Both the position numbers and the translations under genes were made by a program. DNA of 64,000 bases from Diploptera punctata (taxonomy: Eukaryota > Arthropoda > Insecta > Blattodea > Blaberidae): positions 124,001 through 188,000 of the forward strand of contig JASPKZ010007526.1 of assembly GCA_030220185.1 (NCBI GenBank), read 5' to 3'. Under the pieces are notes generated by a model. The model saw only the letters and a program-made list of their open reading frames with translations. It had not been told where the DNA came from and made no database searches. Below, one piece after another: positions 55,268 through 64,000 of the stretch. Numbering within the stretch: position 1 is the stretch's first letter; the number at the start of each line of letters is the position of its first letter.

Positions 55268-55737
55268 ATGTTGATGGGACTGAGAAGAATGAGTGTTACT
55301 GGACACCAGCGGGGGGTGGATTGTATACCGCCGCACGCACGCCCCCTGGGGGACATCATATTGCATTATCTGACCGTGATGAATGTAAAATGGGATCACA
55401 TGTCCCTTACTGTGGGCTACTCAATGTCAGCCTTGCACTCTGCTTTTAACTGTAGCTTGATGACAGTTTCTCGATAGTTATACGTGATGTGTGTATTTCT
55501 CAGTTGTGGCCAAACTTCACATAAAACGTCTCTTCAAACTGTTTCATTCGCTCACTGCAGGTCTAGCGGATAAAAAAAAATCTTTCAGCCGTCCTGAAGG
55601 AACATGTAGATCTATATAGATCTTACATTATCTACAAAGAGAAAATCCCTCATGTAAGTAAGTAACTGTTCTGTATTGGATTAATAAAGTGGAGGCTAAA
55701 ATAATGTTTATATTTTTTTGTGATTGTTATTTATTTA
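55268..55737. other. Unassigned, partly GC-rich
   Basis: ACCAGCGGGGGGTGGATTG and CGCCGCACGCACGCCCCC give a GC-rich patch at 55300-55360. No family was recognised. Confidence 0.4.
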
Positions 55738-56270
55738 TATACAGATTTATAATGTTTACACATTTTTCTGTGCCTAAAGTTTTATTTTCCTTCTCCATTC
55801 GTATCTATCCATCCACTCCATGCCCTCCAGTCCTCTTGTTCTCATTCCAGTTATTTCTTGTATCCATGAGTTTCGAGGTCTTCCTTTCCTTCTTCTTCCA
55901 GGTGGATACCATTCCAATATTTTTTCTGGGTAACCTTTGTTCTTGAATTCGTCGTACATGTCCATATAAATTTAATTGCTTATATCTTATATAATCTGCT
56001 ATTGAATATCTAATGTTAATTTTTTTTTTTCGCTATGACAGTCCTATTTCTTATTTTTTATAATTTTGGACATCTTATGAAATGCATTTCCATCGACATA
56101 AGTTTTTGTTTTAATTTTTGTTGAATTTCCAAACTTCAGCTCCATACGTGACAGTACTTCTCACTATCGAATTATATATTTGTAACTTATTTTTTGTGGT
56201 TATATGTCTGTTCCATAAGACTCCATTCATCATTGCTGTTATTGCTCTACATTTATTTATTCTGTTCTTA
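55738..56270 (-). mobile_element. LINE family D C-terminal region
   Basis: The minus strand reads MDMYDEFKNKGYPEKILEWY, PPGRRRKGRPRNSWIQEITG and MRTRGLEGMEWMDRYEWRRK. Upstream, decayed, is a SVTYGAEVWKFNK stretch corresponding to the YGAExW block. This is the same LINE C-terminal architecture as families A-C with a different sequence. Confidence 0.85.
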
Positions 56271-56868
56271 CTAAAAGAATTATAAATTCCAATGTGTGAA
56301 ACGACTTAAAACTCTGCAATCATCATCATCATCATAATCATAAAACTAGTTCCTCTGTATCATATCGTAATTAAAACTCTAGAAAAGTATAGTTTCCTGC
56401 TTTGTTCGAACATCTCGATTATTAAGCCATTTTTCGAAAAGTTGTGCATTTTCCCGAATTTTCGAGTGAATGAATTAGGGAGCAATGTGTCTGTATCGGT
56501 CCAAAAATCTGAATTCTTATCCTTGGCCTGTTCCTTCTTCTTCTTCTTGTCCGTCGCTCAAATTCAGTCCTCGACTATCTATCTGGATCAATTTTTTCAC
56601 ATGTTCTCTCCATCACTTTACATAATGTTATATCTTCAATTAAAATTTTAATTTTAATTTTACTCCTAATAACGCTGTTTTCTATCTTGTCTAATCTTGG
56701 GTTCCGAGGTCTCACAATTTTCATTTCTGCTTCTATTTCCTTTATTTTTTTATTATATATTTTTTTTTTGTTTCCCAAGTACAGGTTTCACTTCTACATC
56801 TAATTATTGGCTTTGAGTTAACTTTAAATCAATACTAGTAAAATTCACATCAAATTCCGTTGAGGTGA
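56271..56868. other. Mostly unassigned; (TTC)n at 56530-56549
   Basis: The (TTC)n may be the tail of an old minus-strand LINE whose body (56550-56800) I could not place. Confidence 0.35.
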
Positions 56869-57166
56869 AGTCATATAATGAAAGTTAAAAATTAAATTGT
56901 ATCTGTTGGTAGGTGCCGCCGTCCTCAACTTTGTTAATGTATTGTATATAAAATTAACTGGAGCGCTTTCGGAAGTTACCTTCCATCTTCTGCAGATTGA
57001 GTTACCGCTACTTGTTGTTGTTGTGTAGCGGAAACTCAACCTGCAGAAGATGGAAGGTAACTTCCGAAAACGCTCCAGTTAATTTTATATACAATATATT
57101 AACAAAGTTGAGGACGACAGCACCTACCAACAGATACAATTTAATTTTTGACTTTCATCATATAAC
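56869..57166. mobile_element. Palindromic Penelope-type terminal repeat (family B)
   Basis: Two arms of about 130 bp (56869-56998 and 57039-57166) are inverted copies around a spacer that itself forms a stem, CCGCTAC/GTAGCGG. The shared pattern CTGCAGAAGATGGAAGG, CTTCCGAAA-CGCTCCAGTT and GTTGAGGACG places it with families A and C. Only terminal sequence is present. Confidence 0.8.
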
Positions 57167-57224
57167 TTTAAATGGTTTTAAAAATGCATAGGATACTAAT
57201 CCATTTGCCTACATTTTTTTATAA

Positions 57225-57655
57225 AAATACTAGCTAATACCCGACTGCTACGCCTAAATAAATTAAATATTGAGGGTTAATTAATTATGCGGTATACACT
57301 GCGACGAATCAAATATGGCGGTTGTTGGAGTAAATTTTTAATTTCAAATTTCAGGTAAACCCCCACTTCTAACGGTCGGATTTCGCGGATGTTTGGATAA
57401 TACATACCTTGGTTTATTTTAATAGGGTATTCCGAGTTTTATTGTGAAACATCAAAAATTGCGATCGCTAGAGCGATTTTTAAATTTTCGTTTCAGGTGA
57501 ACTCCTACACCATGATTGTAGAACATAATAGATAACGGCTAAACACTTGCCGCATCTGAAAACCCGTACATGCAAATATTCACGAAGATCGGTTGGACGG
57601 TTTAAAAGTCTATAAAGGACAGACAGACATACATTCATATATATATATAGGTCTA
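57225..57655. repeat. Dispersed-type repeat with ACTAGC-TACCCG end
   Basis: It starts TACTAGCTAATACCCGACTG and ends GATCGGTTGGACGGTTTAAA, GGACAGACAGACATACATTC, (AT)n. Both ends resemble a repeat type I remember as widespread in arthropods, but the class is not certain and there is one copy in the window. Confidence 0.4.
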
Positions 57656-57667
57656 TATATTTTAAAA

Positions 57668-58016
57668 CTACATTATAAATCACTGTTGAGGTTTTTATGT
57701 ACAGTGTTAAAATAATAAATTGCGCCATGTATGTGAGATCTCAATCTGCCTCAAGTATGTAATGTTCCAATTAAACAATTCCTTAGGTCTTTCGATACAT
57801 GTTACATCCTTATACATATTTTATTATTTTAGCCTCTCAATTACATTATAAATCACTGTTGAGGTTTCTATATACAGTGTTAAAATAATAAATTGCGCCA
57901 TGTATCTGTGATCTCAATCTGCCTCAAGTATGTAATGTTCCAATTAAACAATTCCTTAGGTCTTTCGATACATGTTACATCCTTATACATATTTTATTAT
58001 TTTAGCCTCTCAATTT
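57668..58016. repeat. 173-bp tandem duplication
   Basis: Two copies begin ACATTATAAATCACTGTTGA at 57670 and 57843. They differ by only a few bases (GTTTTTATGT/GTTTCTATAT, GTGAGATC/CTGTGATC). Confidence 0.95.
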
Positions 58017-58329
58017 TTTTTGTAATTTTCAATTGTTCTTTATATTTCTTCTAAATATTCTTCCCCATAAATTCTAATGTTTGCTATATTCTTGATCTCC
58101 GATTCCAGCTCAATTATGTGAGTATCAATAGTAAATTTACATCATAGTAGGATTCGTTTCTTGTAAGTGTCGTCCTTTGTATTTGTATATTTTTCATGTT
58201 ATTATTTTTATAATATTATAATTTTAATTTTAACGTGTACAAATTTCGTTGTAGATCGTCCTCATTTTCAGAAAATATTGCCTATCATCTGCATACAGAT
58301 GTATTAGTTAAAAGTTCCTACTCAGGCAA

Positions 58330-58960
58330 CAACATTCAGATTCCTTTGCTAATCAATTTTGTATGAGAGAATATCATCAAAATATTAAATGATAAAGACG
58401 GTATAGAACTCAATGGTATTAATAAGGTGTTGATATATGCTGATGATGTAGTATTATTAGGTGATAGCGAGGAGATTCTAAAATCCAATACGCACATTCT
58501 AATGAGTAATACTATGAAATTGGACCTAGAAGTAAACATCAAATTAACTAATTTTAGGGTCACAGACAGAAGTACAGTATTTAATGTAAATGAACAGTTA
58601 GTGACAAATGAGGGAAATTTTGAAGAAGTGACTGAATTCTGATATCCAGGAACAGTAATTACAAACAGGAATGATGCGCAGGAAGAAATTAAACATAGGC
58701 TCAAATCTGATAATGCATGTTATTACGCATTGCAGGGACTTTTGTCATCCCAAATTCTTTGAAAACACTTTAAACTGAATATATATATATATATAATCTC
58801 GATGTTGTAATTAAATTTTTAACATTGAGCAATGCAAGCTTAATATGACATGATAAGAAAAATAAATGTTTGTACTGATTTGCTTGATAGTGTAATAGGT
58901 AGCGCACTGGAGTATTAATCCGGGTTCAAATCCCGCCCAAGCATTTATTTTTCTTATGTC

Positions 58961-59021
<61 letters not shown>

Positions 59022-59255
59022 CGTGTATGTGTGTGTATGTGTGTGTTATCCCTCCAGTTACACTATAAGTTATAGATTTGTGGATTTTGGGGGAGGAGAA
59101 AATGTTATGAGTATTTGAGAGTAAAGTTCGTAGCAACATTTTTGGACCGAAGAGAGATGGAGATACAGCTGAATGGAGAAGAGAACATAACAGTGAACTA
59201 CATTAGCTTTATAGGAAATCAGATAGGCCTATAATAAAAACAATTAGTCTCGACA
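58330..59255 (+). mobile_element. LINE family A with RT palm motif, split
   Basis: The left part reads GINKVLIYADDVVLLGDSEE (YADD), ILKSNTHILMSNTMKLDLEV, NEGNFEEVTEF-stop, TVITNRND. It is interrupted at about 58783 by the tRNA-like element and microsatellites. It resumes at about 59048 through the ENKVLRK-FGPKRD and GEWRREHNSELH region. It is truncated at its 3' side at KTI-SR. Confidence 0.85.
58784..59047 (+). mobile_element. tRNA-like sequence inside inverted repeats, second orientation
   Basis: The left block (TTAACATTGAGCAATGCAAG, GATAAGAAAAATAAAT) is the same as at 16672-16710. The tRNA-like stretch 58880-58942 is on the + strand: end arms TGCTTG/CAAGCA pair, the B box is GGGTTCAAATCCC, and an A-box-like TAGTGTAATAGGTAGCGC is present. 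It is 63 nt long, too short for a normal anticodon arm. It is followed by ATTTATTTTTCTTATGTCAT, (TA)n and (TG)n. Confidence 0.6.
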
Positions 59256-59262
59256 ACGATTA

Positions 59263-59860
59263 CCTCCTAATTTTGTTCTTTAATCTGCAAATAATAGTTT
59301 CCTGTAAAAAAACATGTAACTTATTGTTGTGAAGTCTTCTTCATTCACCTCTCTTTGGTCTGTTTTTTCTAAGAATTTTTTTACTCAAATAGTCGTAATC
59401 TTATCTCCTCCCATAATGTAAAAGTCTATATTTCACATCCATATATGCCTAACTGAAAGTATAACAGTTTTATATGTTTTCAGTTTAATGTTTTTTTGAG
59501 AGAAGTTGGGGTGACAAAGGTTCTTGTAAGGCATTAATTGCATACATTTCCAGAATTGAGCCTAAGTTTTATTTCTTTCTACACCTCATTCCTCTTTGTA
59601 ATTTATATTTGAATTCAGCCACTTCTTGAAAATTTCCCTCATTTGTCATGAATTGTCCATTACTATTATACAATGTATTTCTACATGTGACCATATATAT
59701 AGTTTCATTTATGTTTACTTTCAGTCTAAGTTTCTTAACGTCACTCAATATAATATGCATGTTGGCTCCTAGTATCATCTTACTCTCGCTATTATAACAT
59801 TTTTTTAAATTTAATATCATCTCCCTCAACAGGTTCCGTCTATCTCTGTTCATATCACGC
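59263..59860 (-). mobile_element. LINE family A, old copy opposed to the previous one
   Basis: The minus strand reads KLRLKVNINETIYMVTCRNT, LYNSNGQFMTNEGNFQEVAE, FKYK, and decayed downstream blocks to the HNNEL region. The YADD segment is lost. It lies tail-to-tail with 58330-59255. Confidence 0.8.
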
Positions 59861-59879
59861 TCTGTGGTAAAGAGCTTTG

Positions 59880-60756
59880 CTGTGAAATAAAAACTAATAA
59901 TGTTGACGAAGTTGTAAGAGGAAACTGCAGAATTAGATAGGAGATGGAATTGAAATTGATTTTGATGGCGGTGTTATTTTTGTGGTGTGATTTTTTAATT
60001 ATCGCGGAGATTTCATCACAAGCAATTAGCTCTCACCCCATTCCAGTCATTAACACGGATCATCCCCCTAAATAATTCCCCCTTGTATCGATTTGTCCCT
60101 TACCTGTTATTTTATTTTATTTTTAATATTCCGTTGTGGTTTCCAAACTATAATCTCCCTCCAGTTAAATTCAGTTTTAATTTGCTCCGCTAGAGGGCGC
60201 ATTCTAAATTACTTTCGTCTATAAGCTTCCATTACCCTCCTCCCATATTCATAGGAAGAGCATTTTATATGATAACGGAAAATAAAATAGGTATATGCGA
60301 GAATATTTGTGCTAAAATTATGTAATTAATTAGAAATATTTCTCCGTTGGGGTTAGTTAAAAAAGTATGAAAATATAGCGAGTATCACATGTTGAAATAT
60401 GAAGTGATCATTTTTATAGTGCAATTCAGTTGAAGTGACATTCAAAATCTGGCAAAAATCGAACAAGTATTTAACTTTACATGAAAGATGATTCTATTGT
60501 TATTATGCATGGTGGAGATAATATAGGCTTAAGTGTTCAGATTTCAAGTACGAATTCCTTATGGTATTTTTTTTATAATTAACATCTACTTTAGCCATTT
60601 GTTTGTCGTTCTTAACAACCTAACCAATGAATTTAAATACCAGAGTGAATGCACTTGATTTAGTGCTGAAAATTCTATTCATTGCTATAAATTAAGTTAT
60701 AATGTTACTCAGTTAGTAGCTTATTTCCCCCACATAATATCAACATATATATATAT
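59880..60756. other. Unassigned DNA
   Basis: Nothing was recognised. Confidence 0.5.
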
Positions 60757-61705
60757 AAAAATTCATTGGCACTATCGAACCCGCAGATTCATTACCGCAA
60801 GGACATAAGCTCTTCATACATCCCTGTTCTCAGTTAAGTTTTCTAATCATTCCCTGTATAATCTCCGATTCCGATTGAGGGTCTTTCCACTTTTCAGCGA
60901 TTGCCCTTTTACCAGCCGGCTGCTGGCCCTTCACATCCACATGTGTCAATCACAGAGGTAGATGATCAACAGCCAGTGTAGGGGTGACATGTGGTTAGCA
61001 TGTCGAGTCCCCCAGCCGTTATAGCTGGTTCCTCAACCTGGAGCCGCTACTTATTGTAGCTACCCAATTGCCTCACGATGCTGGGTGGGCACCGGTCCCA
61101 TACTGGCCGAAATACCGTGAGAAAATTTCTTCCCCCATGGAGACTCGTAGCTCTGCGCCAAGGCTTCCTACCTTAACCGCTCGGCTACGGCGCCGGACCC
61201 CTGTATAATCTACTTTCCTCAAATCATGGTTAATTTTATTCTCTCACCTCATTCTTTGTCTACCAACTGGTAGTTTTCCACTCTGGTTTTCCTACAAGAA
61301 GCTTCCATGCACGTCTTTCATTCCCCATCCGTGCCACATGTCCTGCCCATCGCAGTCTACGGGACTTAACTGGTTTTATTATATCTGGCTTCCTATAAAG
61401 ACCATGTAGTTCACTGTTATGTAGTCTTCTCCATTCACCTGTCTGTTCATCTCTCTTTGGTCCAGAACTTTTCCTAAGAACTTTATTCTAACTGGTAGAA
61501 TAACAGTTTTATATATTTTCAGTTTAAGGTTTTTTGAAAGGAGCTGGGATGACAAGAGTCCCTGTGATGCATAATAGCACGCATTTCCAGAATTGAGCCT
61601 ATGTTCAATTTCTTTGTGCATCTCATTCCTATTTGTGATTATTGCACCTAGGTATTTTAATTCAGCCACTTCCTCAAACTTTCCCTCATTTGTCAATAGC
61701 AATGA
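60757..61705 (-). mobile_element. LINE family A, split by a SINE
   Basis: The 3' end (60757-60864) and main part (61199-61705) flank a SINE. The minus strand reads NEGKFEEVAELKYLGAIITN, RNEMHKEIEHRLNSGNACYY, a deletion at about 61487 removing the YGxETWTL block, then EWRRLHNSELHGLYRKPDI and the GRPR region with frameshifts. Confidence 0.88.
60865..61198 (-). mobile_element. SINE family 4 with 13-bp target duplication
   Basis: CCCTGTATAATCT occurs at 60852-60864 and 61199-61211. The minus strand has the head GCCGTAGCCGAGCGGTTAAG and the complete body. The B box is slightly damaged (the GGTTCGAG block reads GAGCTACGAGTC after a deletion). Nearly identical to 44168-44512. Confidence 0.95.
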
Positions 61706-61715
61706 AGGTCAATTA

Positions 61716-61810
61716 TGACACATGGAAATAAAAATAATTGCCTGAGTTGTAATTTGAACCCGAGACCTCTAACTCTATACGTTAGCACTGATCTTATCAA
61801 TGTCCATATT
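61716..61810 (-). mobile_element. Third tRNA-like copy in inverted arms
   Basis: TATGACACATGGAAATAAAA at the left resembles the arm of the copies at 16690 and 58850. The minus strand has a B box GGTTCAAATT and an arm TTGATAAGATC. More diverged than the others. Confidence 0.45.
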
Positions 61811-62106
61811 ACCAAAGTAATTTTTCATTAATGCCTTTCACATGCCTCTTTTCTCGCCACTCACAGAACAAATTATATTCTTTCTGATAAATAATTGCAT
61901 ATTTCTGTGGAACTATCATAGGCACAGCCGATTGGTCTACATCAAGCACTTCATCTGTCAAGAACACTTTACTTTTGACATTTTACTTCGATGAACACAA
62001 AATTCCCATTTATATTTTCCGTATCCAAACTGACACATTTACCGTCTTCAATTCAGTTGTTTAAATCATAGTCAACCGTACATGGACCTGGTTCAAGTAC
62101 TTACAT
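61811..62106. other. Unassigned DNA
   Basis: Nothing was recognised. Confidence 0.5.
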
Positions 62107-62590
62107 ATGAGCCTAACATTAAAATACCACTTATTCGAATTTGATCATTGTTTGAATTCAGATTTTAAAGTTTTACATGTTTGCAACAAAGATAAAAAAA
62201 AGCTAGATCGTTTAGAAATTTTAAAAATAATTAAATTTAAGAAAAATAATAAGTTATTAAATTCGCAGTTATATTTAAATTATTCATCTGTATTAAATTT
62301 ATGAAGAATATACGTTGTATACATTGCTATATAATTTGTTTACTTTTTGTTTATATTGTATTGTTTAGATACATTTATTTGCATAGTTGAAATACACATA
62401 AATAGAAAATTAATTTTATTATGAGATTCGTCTGATGAAGATACAGTGTATTGAAACAACTGTTACGAATGTTAAATAAAATAATTATTCATGAAAATCA
62501 TGTAAAGCTTTGATAATTCCATTTATCAAATGTATTATGGATTTTCATGAAGTAAACATCAAATCAGTTGATTAATCAATATTAAAAGCT
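62107..62590 (+). mobile_element. Penelope-like element 3' end with endonuclease C-terminus (family E)
   Basis: A 65-residue frame (62107-62304) ends VCNKDKKKLDRLEILKIIKF, KKNNKLLNSQLYLNYSSVLN L-stop. The pattern (KK-LDRLEIxEI, LLNxQ) is like the C-terminal end of the GIY-YIG-type endonuclease of Penelope-like elements. About 120 bp downstream is the hammerhead fold at 62426-62470, then the block TTAAATAAAATAATTATTCA shared with 19731-19760. The 5' part of the element is missing. Confidence 0.7.
62426..62470 (+). ncRNA. Hammerhead ribozyme motif (type I topology)
   Basis: Helix I: ATTCGT (62426-62431) pairs with ACGAAT (62465-62470), 6 bp without mismatch. Core CTGATGA is 62432-62438. Helix II: GATAC (62440-62444) pairs with GTATT (62448-62452, one G-U), loop AGT. 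Core GAAA is 62453-62456. Helix III: ACA (62456-62458) pairs with TGT (62461-62463), loop AC. The cleavage position would be after T62464. There is one extra nucleotide (A62439) before helix II. Such motifs are known from terminal regions of Penelope-like elements. Confidence 0.75.
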
Positions 62591-62594
62591 CAAT

Positions 62595-62812
62595 ATAAAA
62601 TTAATGAAATATTATTTTCAAAGAAATAGCCTATGGATAGAAGTGAAAAAAAAGTGTATGTGAAACGAGTTATCAGATTTTTATACAATGTGGATATTGT
62701 TACTAAGGTTTCGCCTCACGAGATAAGATTCCCAATCGTGAATAAAACCTCCATTAAGTCTTGTATAACATAAATTCCTATTACGTTATTGATTAGAAAT
62801 GTTGTATCTTTC
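62595..62812. other. Unassigned DNA
   Basis: Nothing was recognised. Confidence 0.5.
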
Positions 62813-63558
62813 AGACTATTTAACTCATGCCCCAAATGGAACTCAATGGCCAATCACGTTTCAATGATTTCTGTTTTACAACCAATCAGAGTCGTGTTTC
62901 ACGAAATATTTATCAGTGTTATAATTACCATATTAAAGAAGGCTCCTCCTTTTTAATATTCTGAACATTATTTTGCAGTAACTGAGCCCATAGCAAATAC
63001 GGCTACCAGATTGTATATATAGTGCATGAATGTCAACACGTGCCGCATGCGGGAGTTAATATAAAAATATTTGTAGCAATTGATTATACCACCAAAAAAA
63101 AGAAACCACTGTTCGCACTTTCTTAAATGTATTTTTTCCCAGGTAACAATCCAGAAAAATATAATTGTCATATTTAAATCATACGACATCAGAAATGAAT
63201 TAATATACAGTTTGATGTGTTTCATTTTTTCTCCACTAGAGAGCATTCTTATAACATTGCGTTCCTTTGGCAATAAATAGTATGATCTGGTTGCAGTGAT
63301 AAACAAAAGATGCAGATGAAGCGTATCTATCGCTTCTCATTTGTTTTCAAACATCGCCGTTTACATTAAATATATAAATATTTTAAAATAACTATAGTTA
63401 AATAATGATTTGTGAGTTAACAGCTTAATTTTATTCGTTAATAGTCCTAACAAATGCCACTCTTGATTTCCAAATTCTCTAGATAAATTCACTCTTCACT
63501 TCGTGAGTCGTGAATTTATTGATAATTTGGAAATCACTCGTGGCATTACTTATGATAA
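62813..63558 (-). mobile_element. Hairpin-headed element, copy 5
   Basis: The minus-strand copy begins ATCATAAGTAATGCCACGAG at the right and ends GAGTTAAATAGTCT at the left. It has the long hairpin with the 39-nt core (63482-63520), in the same relative orientation as copy 4. It keeps the internal segment missing in copy 4. Overlapping open frames on both strands (62968-63306, 63080-63280) lack recognisable domains. Confidence 0.85.
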
Positions 63559-64000
63559 CTTTTTGTTCGTTACAATTATTATGAGCAGAGAGCGGAATCT
63601 CTCCCACAATGTTGAAGGCTTATTATTTGTATTGATATAGACTATACGAGAATGCGAGCGAGGGGATGGGATTGGGTGTATCACATAGCTGCATACCTAC
63701 CGGGTTATGAAGAGATCTCTGTCATGTAGAAAGACAGACGTAGTAAACAACATTTTATTTAGTAAAGAAGTGGAGTTATTGTAGAGTATGTTGATATTTG
63801 ATATTGAGCGTGTATGATCTTACGTGTAGCGAAATGCCATACAAAACGAAAACAAATGTGCATGTGATAGGCAATATTTGCCTTAAAACGTTTCATTATC
63901 TTGTAAGCAATGCATAACTTAAGTATATTCTATTGCATTAAGCACCTTATAATTGCTTCTTAATGTTTATATTACGATCTATAATTATATTATATAATAA
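63559..64000. other. Unassigned DNA to the window end
   Basis: Nothing was recognised. Confidence 0.5.

Noticed and set aside
58880..58942. A functional tRNA gene
   Set aside because: Only 63 nt lie between the paired ends, the anticodon arm cannot form normally, and a second, inverted copy shows that it belongs to a repeat.

Overview
The window looks like repeat-saturated, AT-rich intergenic or intronic DNA from a large arthropod genome. I found no intact host protein gene, no rRNA, no CRISPR array and no prokaryotic feature. Every coding-like stretch I could interpret is a decayed transposable-element (TE) fragment. The many 5'-truncated LINEs with microsatellite tails, tRNA-derived SINEs, Penelope-like elements, pogo/Tigger and mariner remnants and long (AT)n, (ATT)n and (GATA)n tracts fit an insect. 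The wording of the LINE C-termini (for example KPEGKRPVGRPRMRWEN and SRFQYLSSNHNLNT) reminds me of cockroach and termite predicted proteins. Blattodea, perhaps Periplaneta, is therefore my best guess, but it rests on memory and not on a search.

Layout. 1-12.5 kb: several SINE families, a segmental duplication, a pogo/Tigger remnant (about 6.59-8.18 kb), and Penelope-like palindromes, one of which carries a GIY-YIG-type endonuclease fragment (11.65-12.11 kb). 12.9-20 kb: 3' ends of several LINE families and a tRNA-like element bracketed by inverted repeats. 20-34 kb: LINE family A copies in convergent pairs, a deleted Tigger with exact TA target duplications, a SINE split by nested LINEs, and LINE family B with reverse transcriptase (RT) motifs. 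34-43 kb: a small double-hairpin DNA element, a GC-rich island with a splice-donor-like site, a 30-bp minisatellite, more LINE A copies, MITE candidates, and a CR1-like LINE. 43.5-46.9 kb: a long-armed palindromic element carrying a 51-codon ORF in both arms, with a LINE, a SINE and a hairpin-headed element nested in it. 48.3-50 kb: a mariner remnant containing a LINE and a MITE. 50.7-52.4 kb: an 815-bp (GATA)n block inside a LINE. 52.5-57.2 kb: Penelope RT fragments and inverted terminal repeats. 57-64 kb: a tandem duplication, opposed LINE copies, a SINE with a clean target duplication, a Penelope 3' end with a hammerhead-ribozyme fold, and another hairpin-headed element.

The most notable signals are (1) hammerhead-ribozyme cores in the terminal sequences of three Penelope-like families, one with all three helices (62426-62470); (2) two element families whose interiors are inverted between copies while the flanking arms keep their orientation; and (3) the palindromic element with the same small ORF in each arm. 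LINE families are labelled A-D and SINE families 1-4 here for convenience only; these are not database names.
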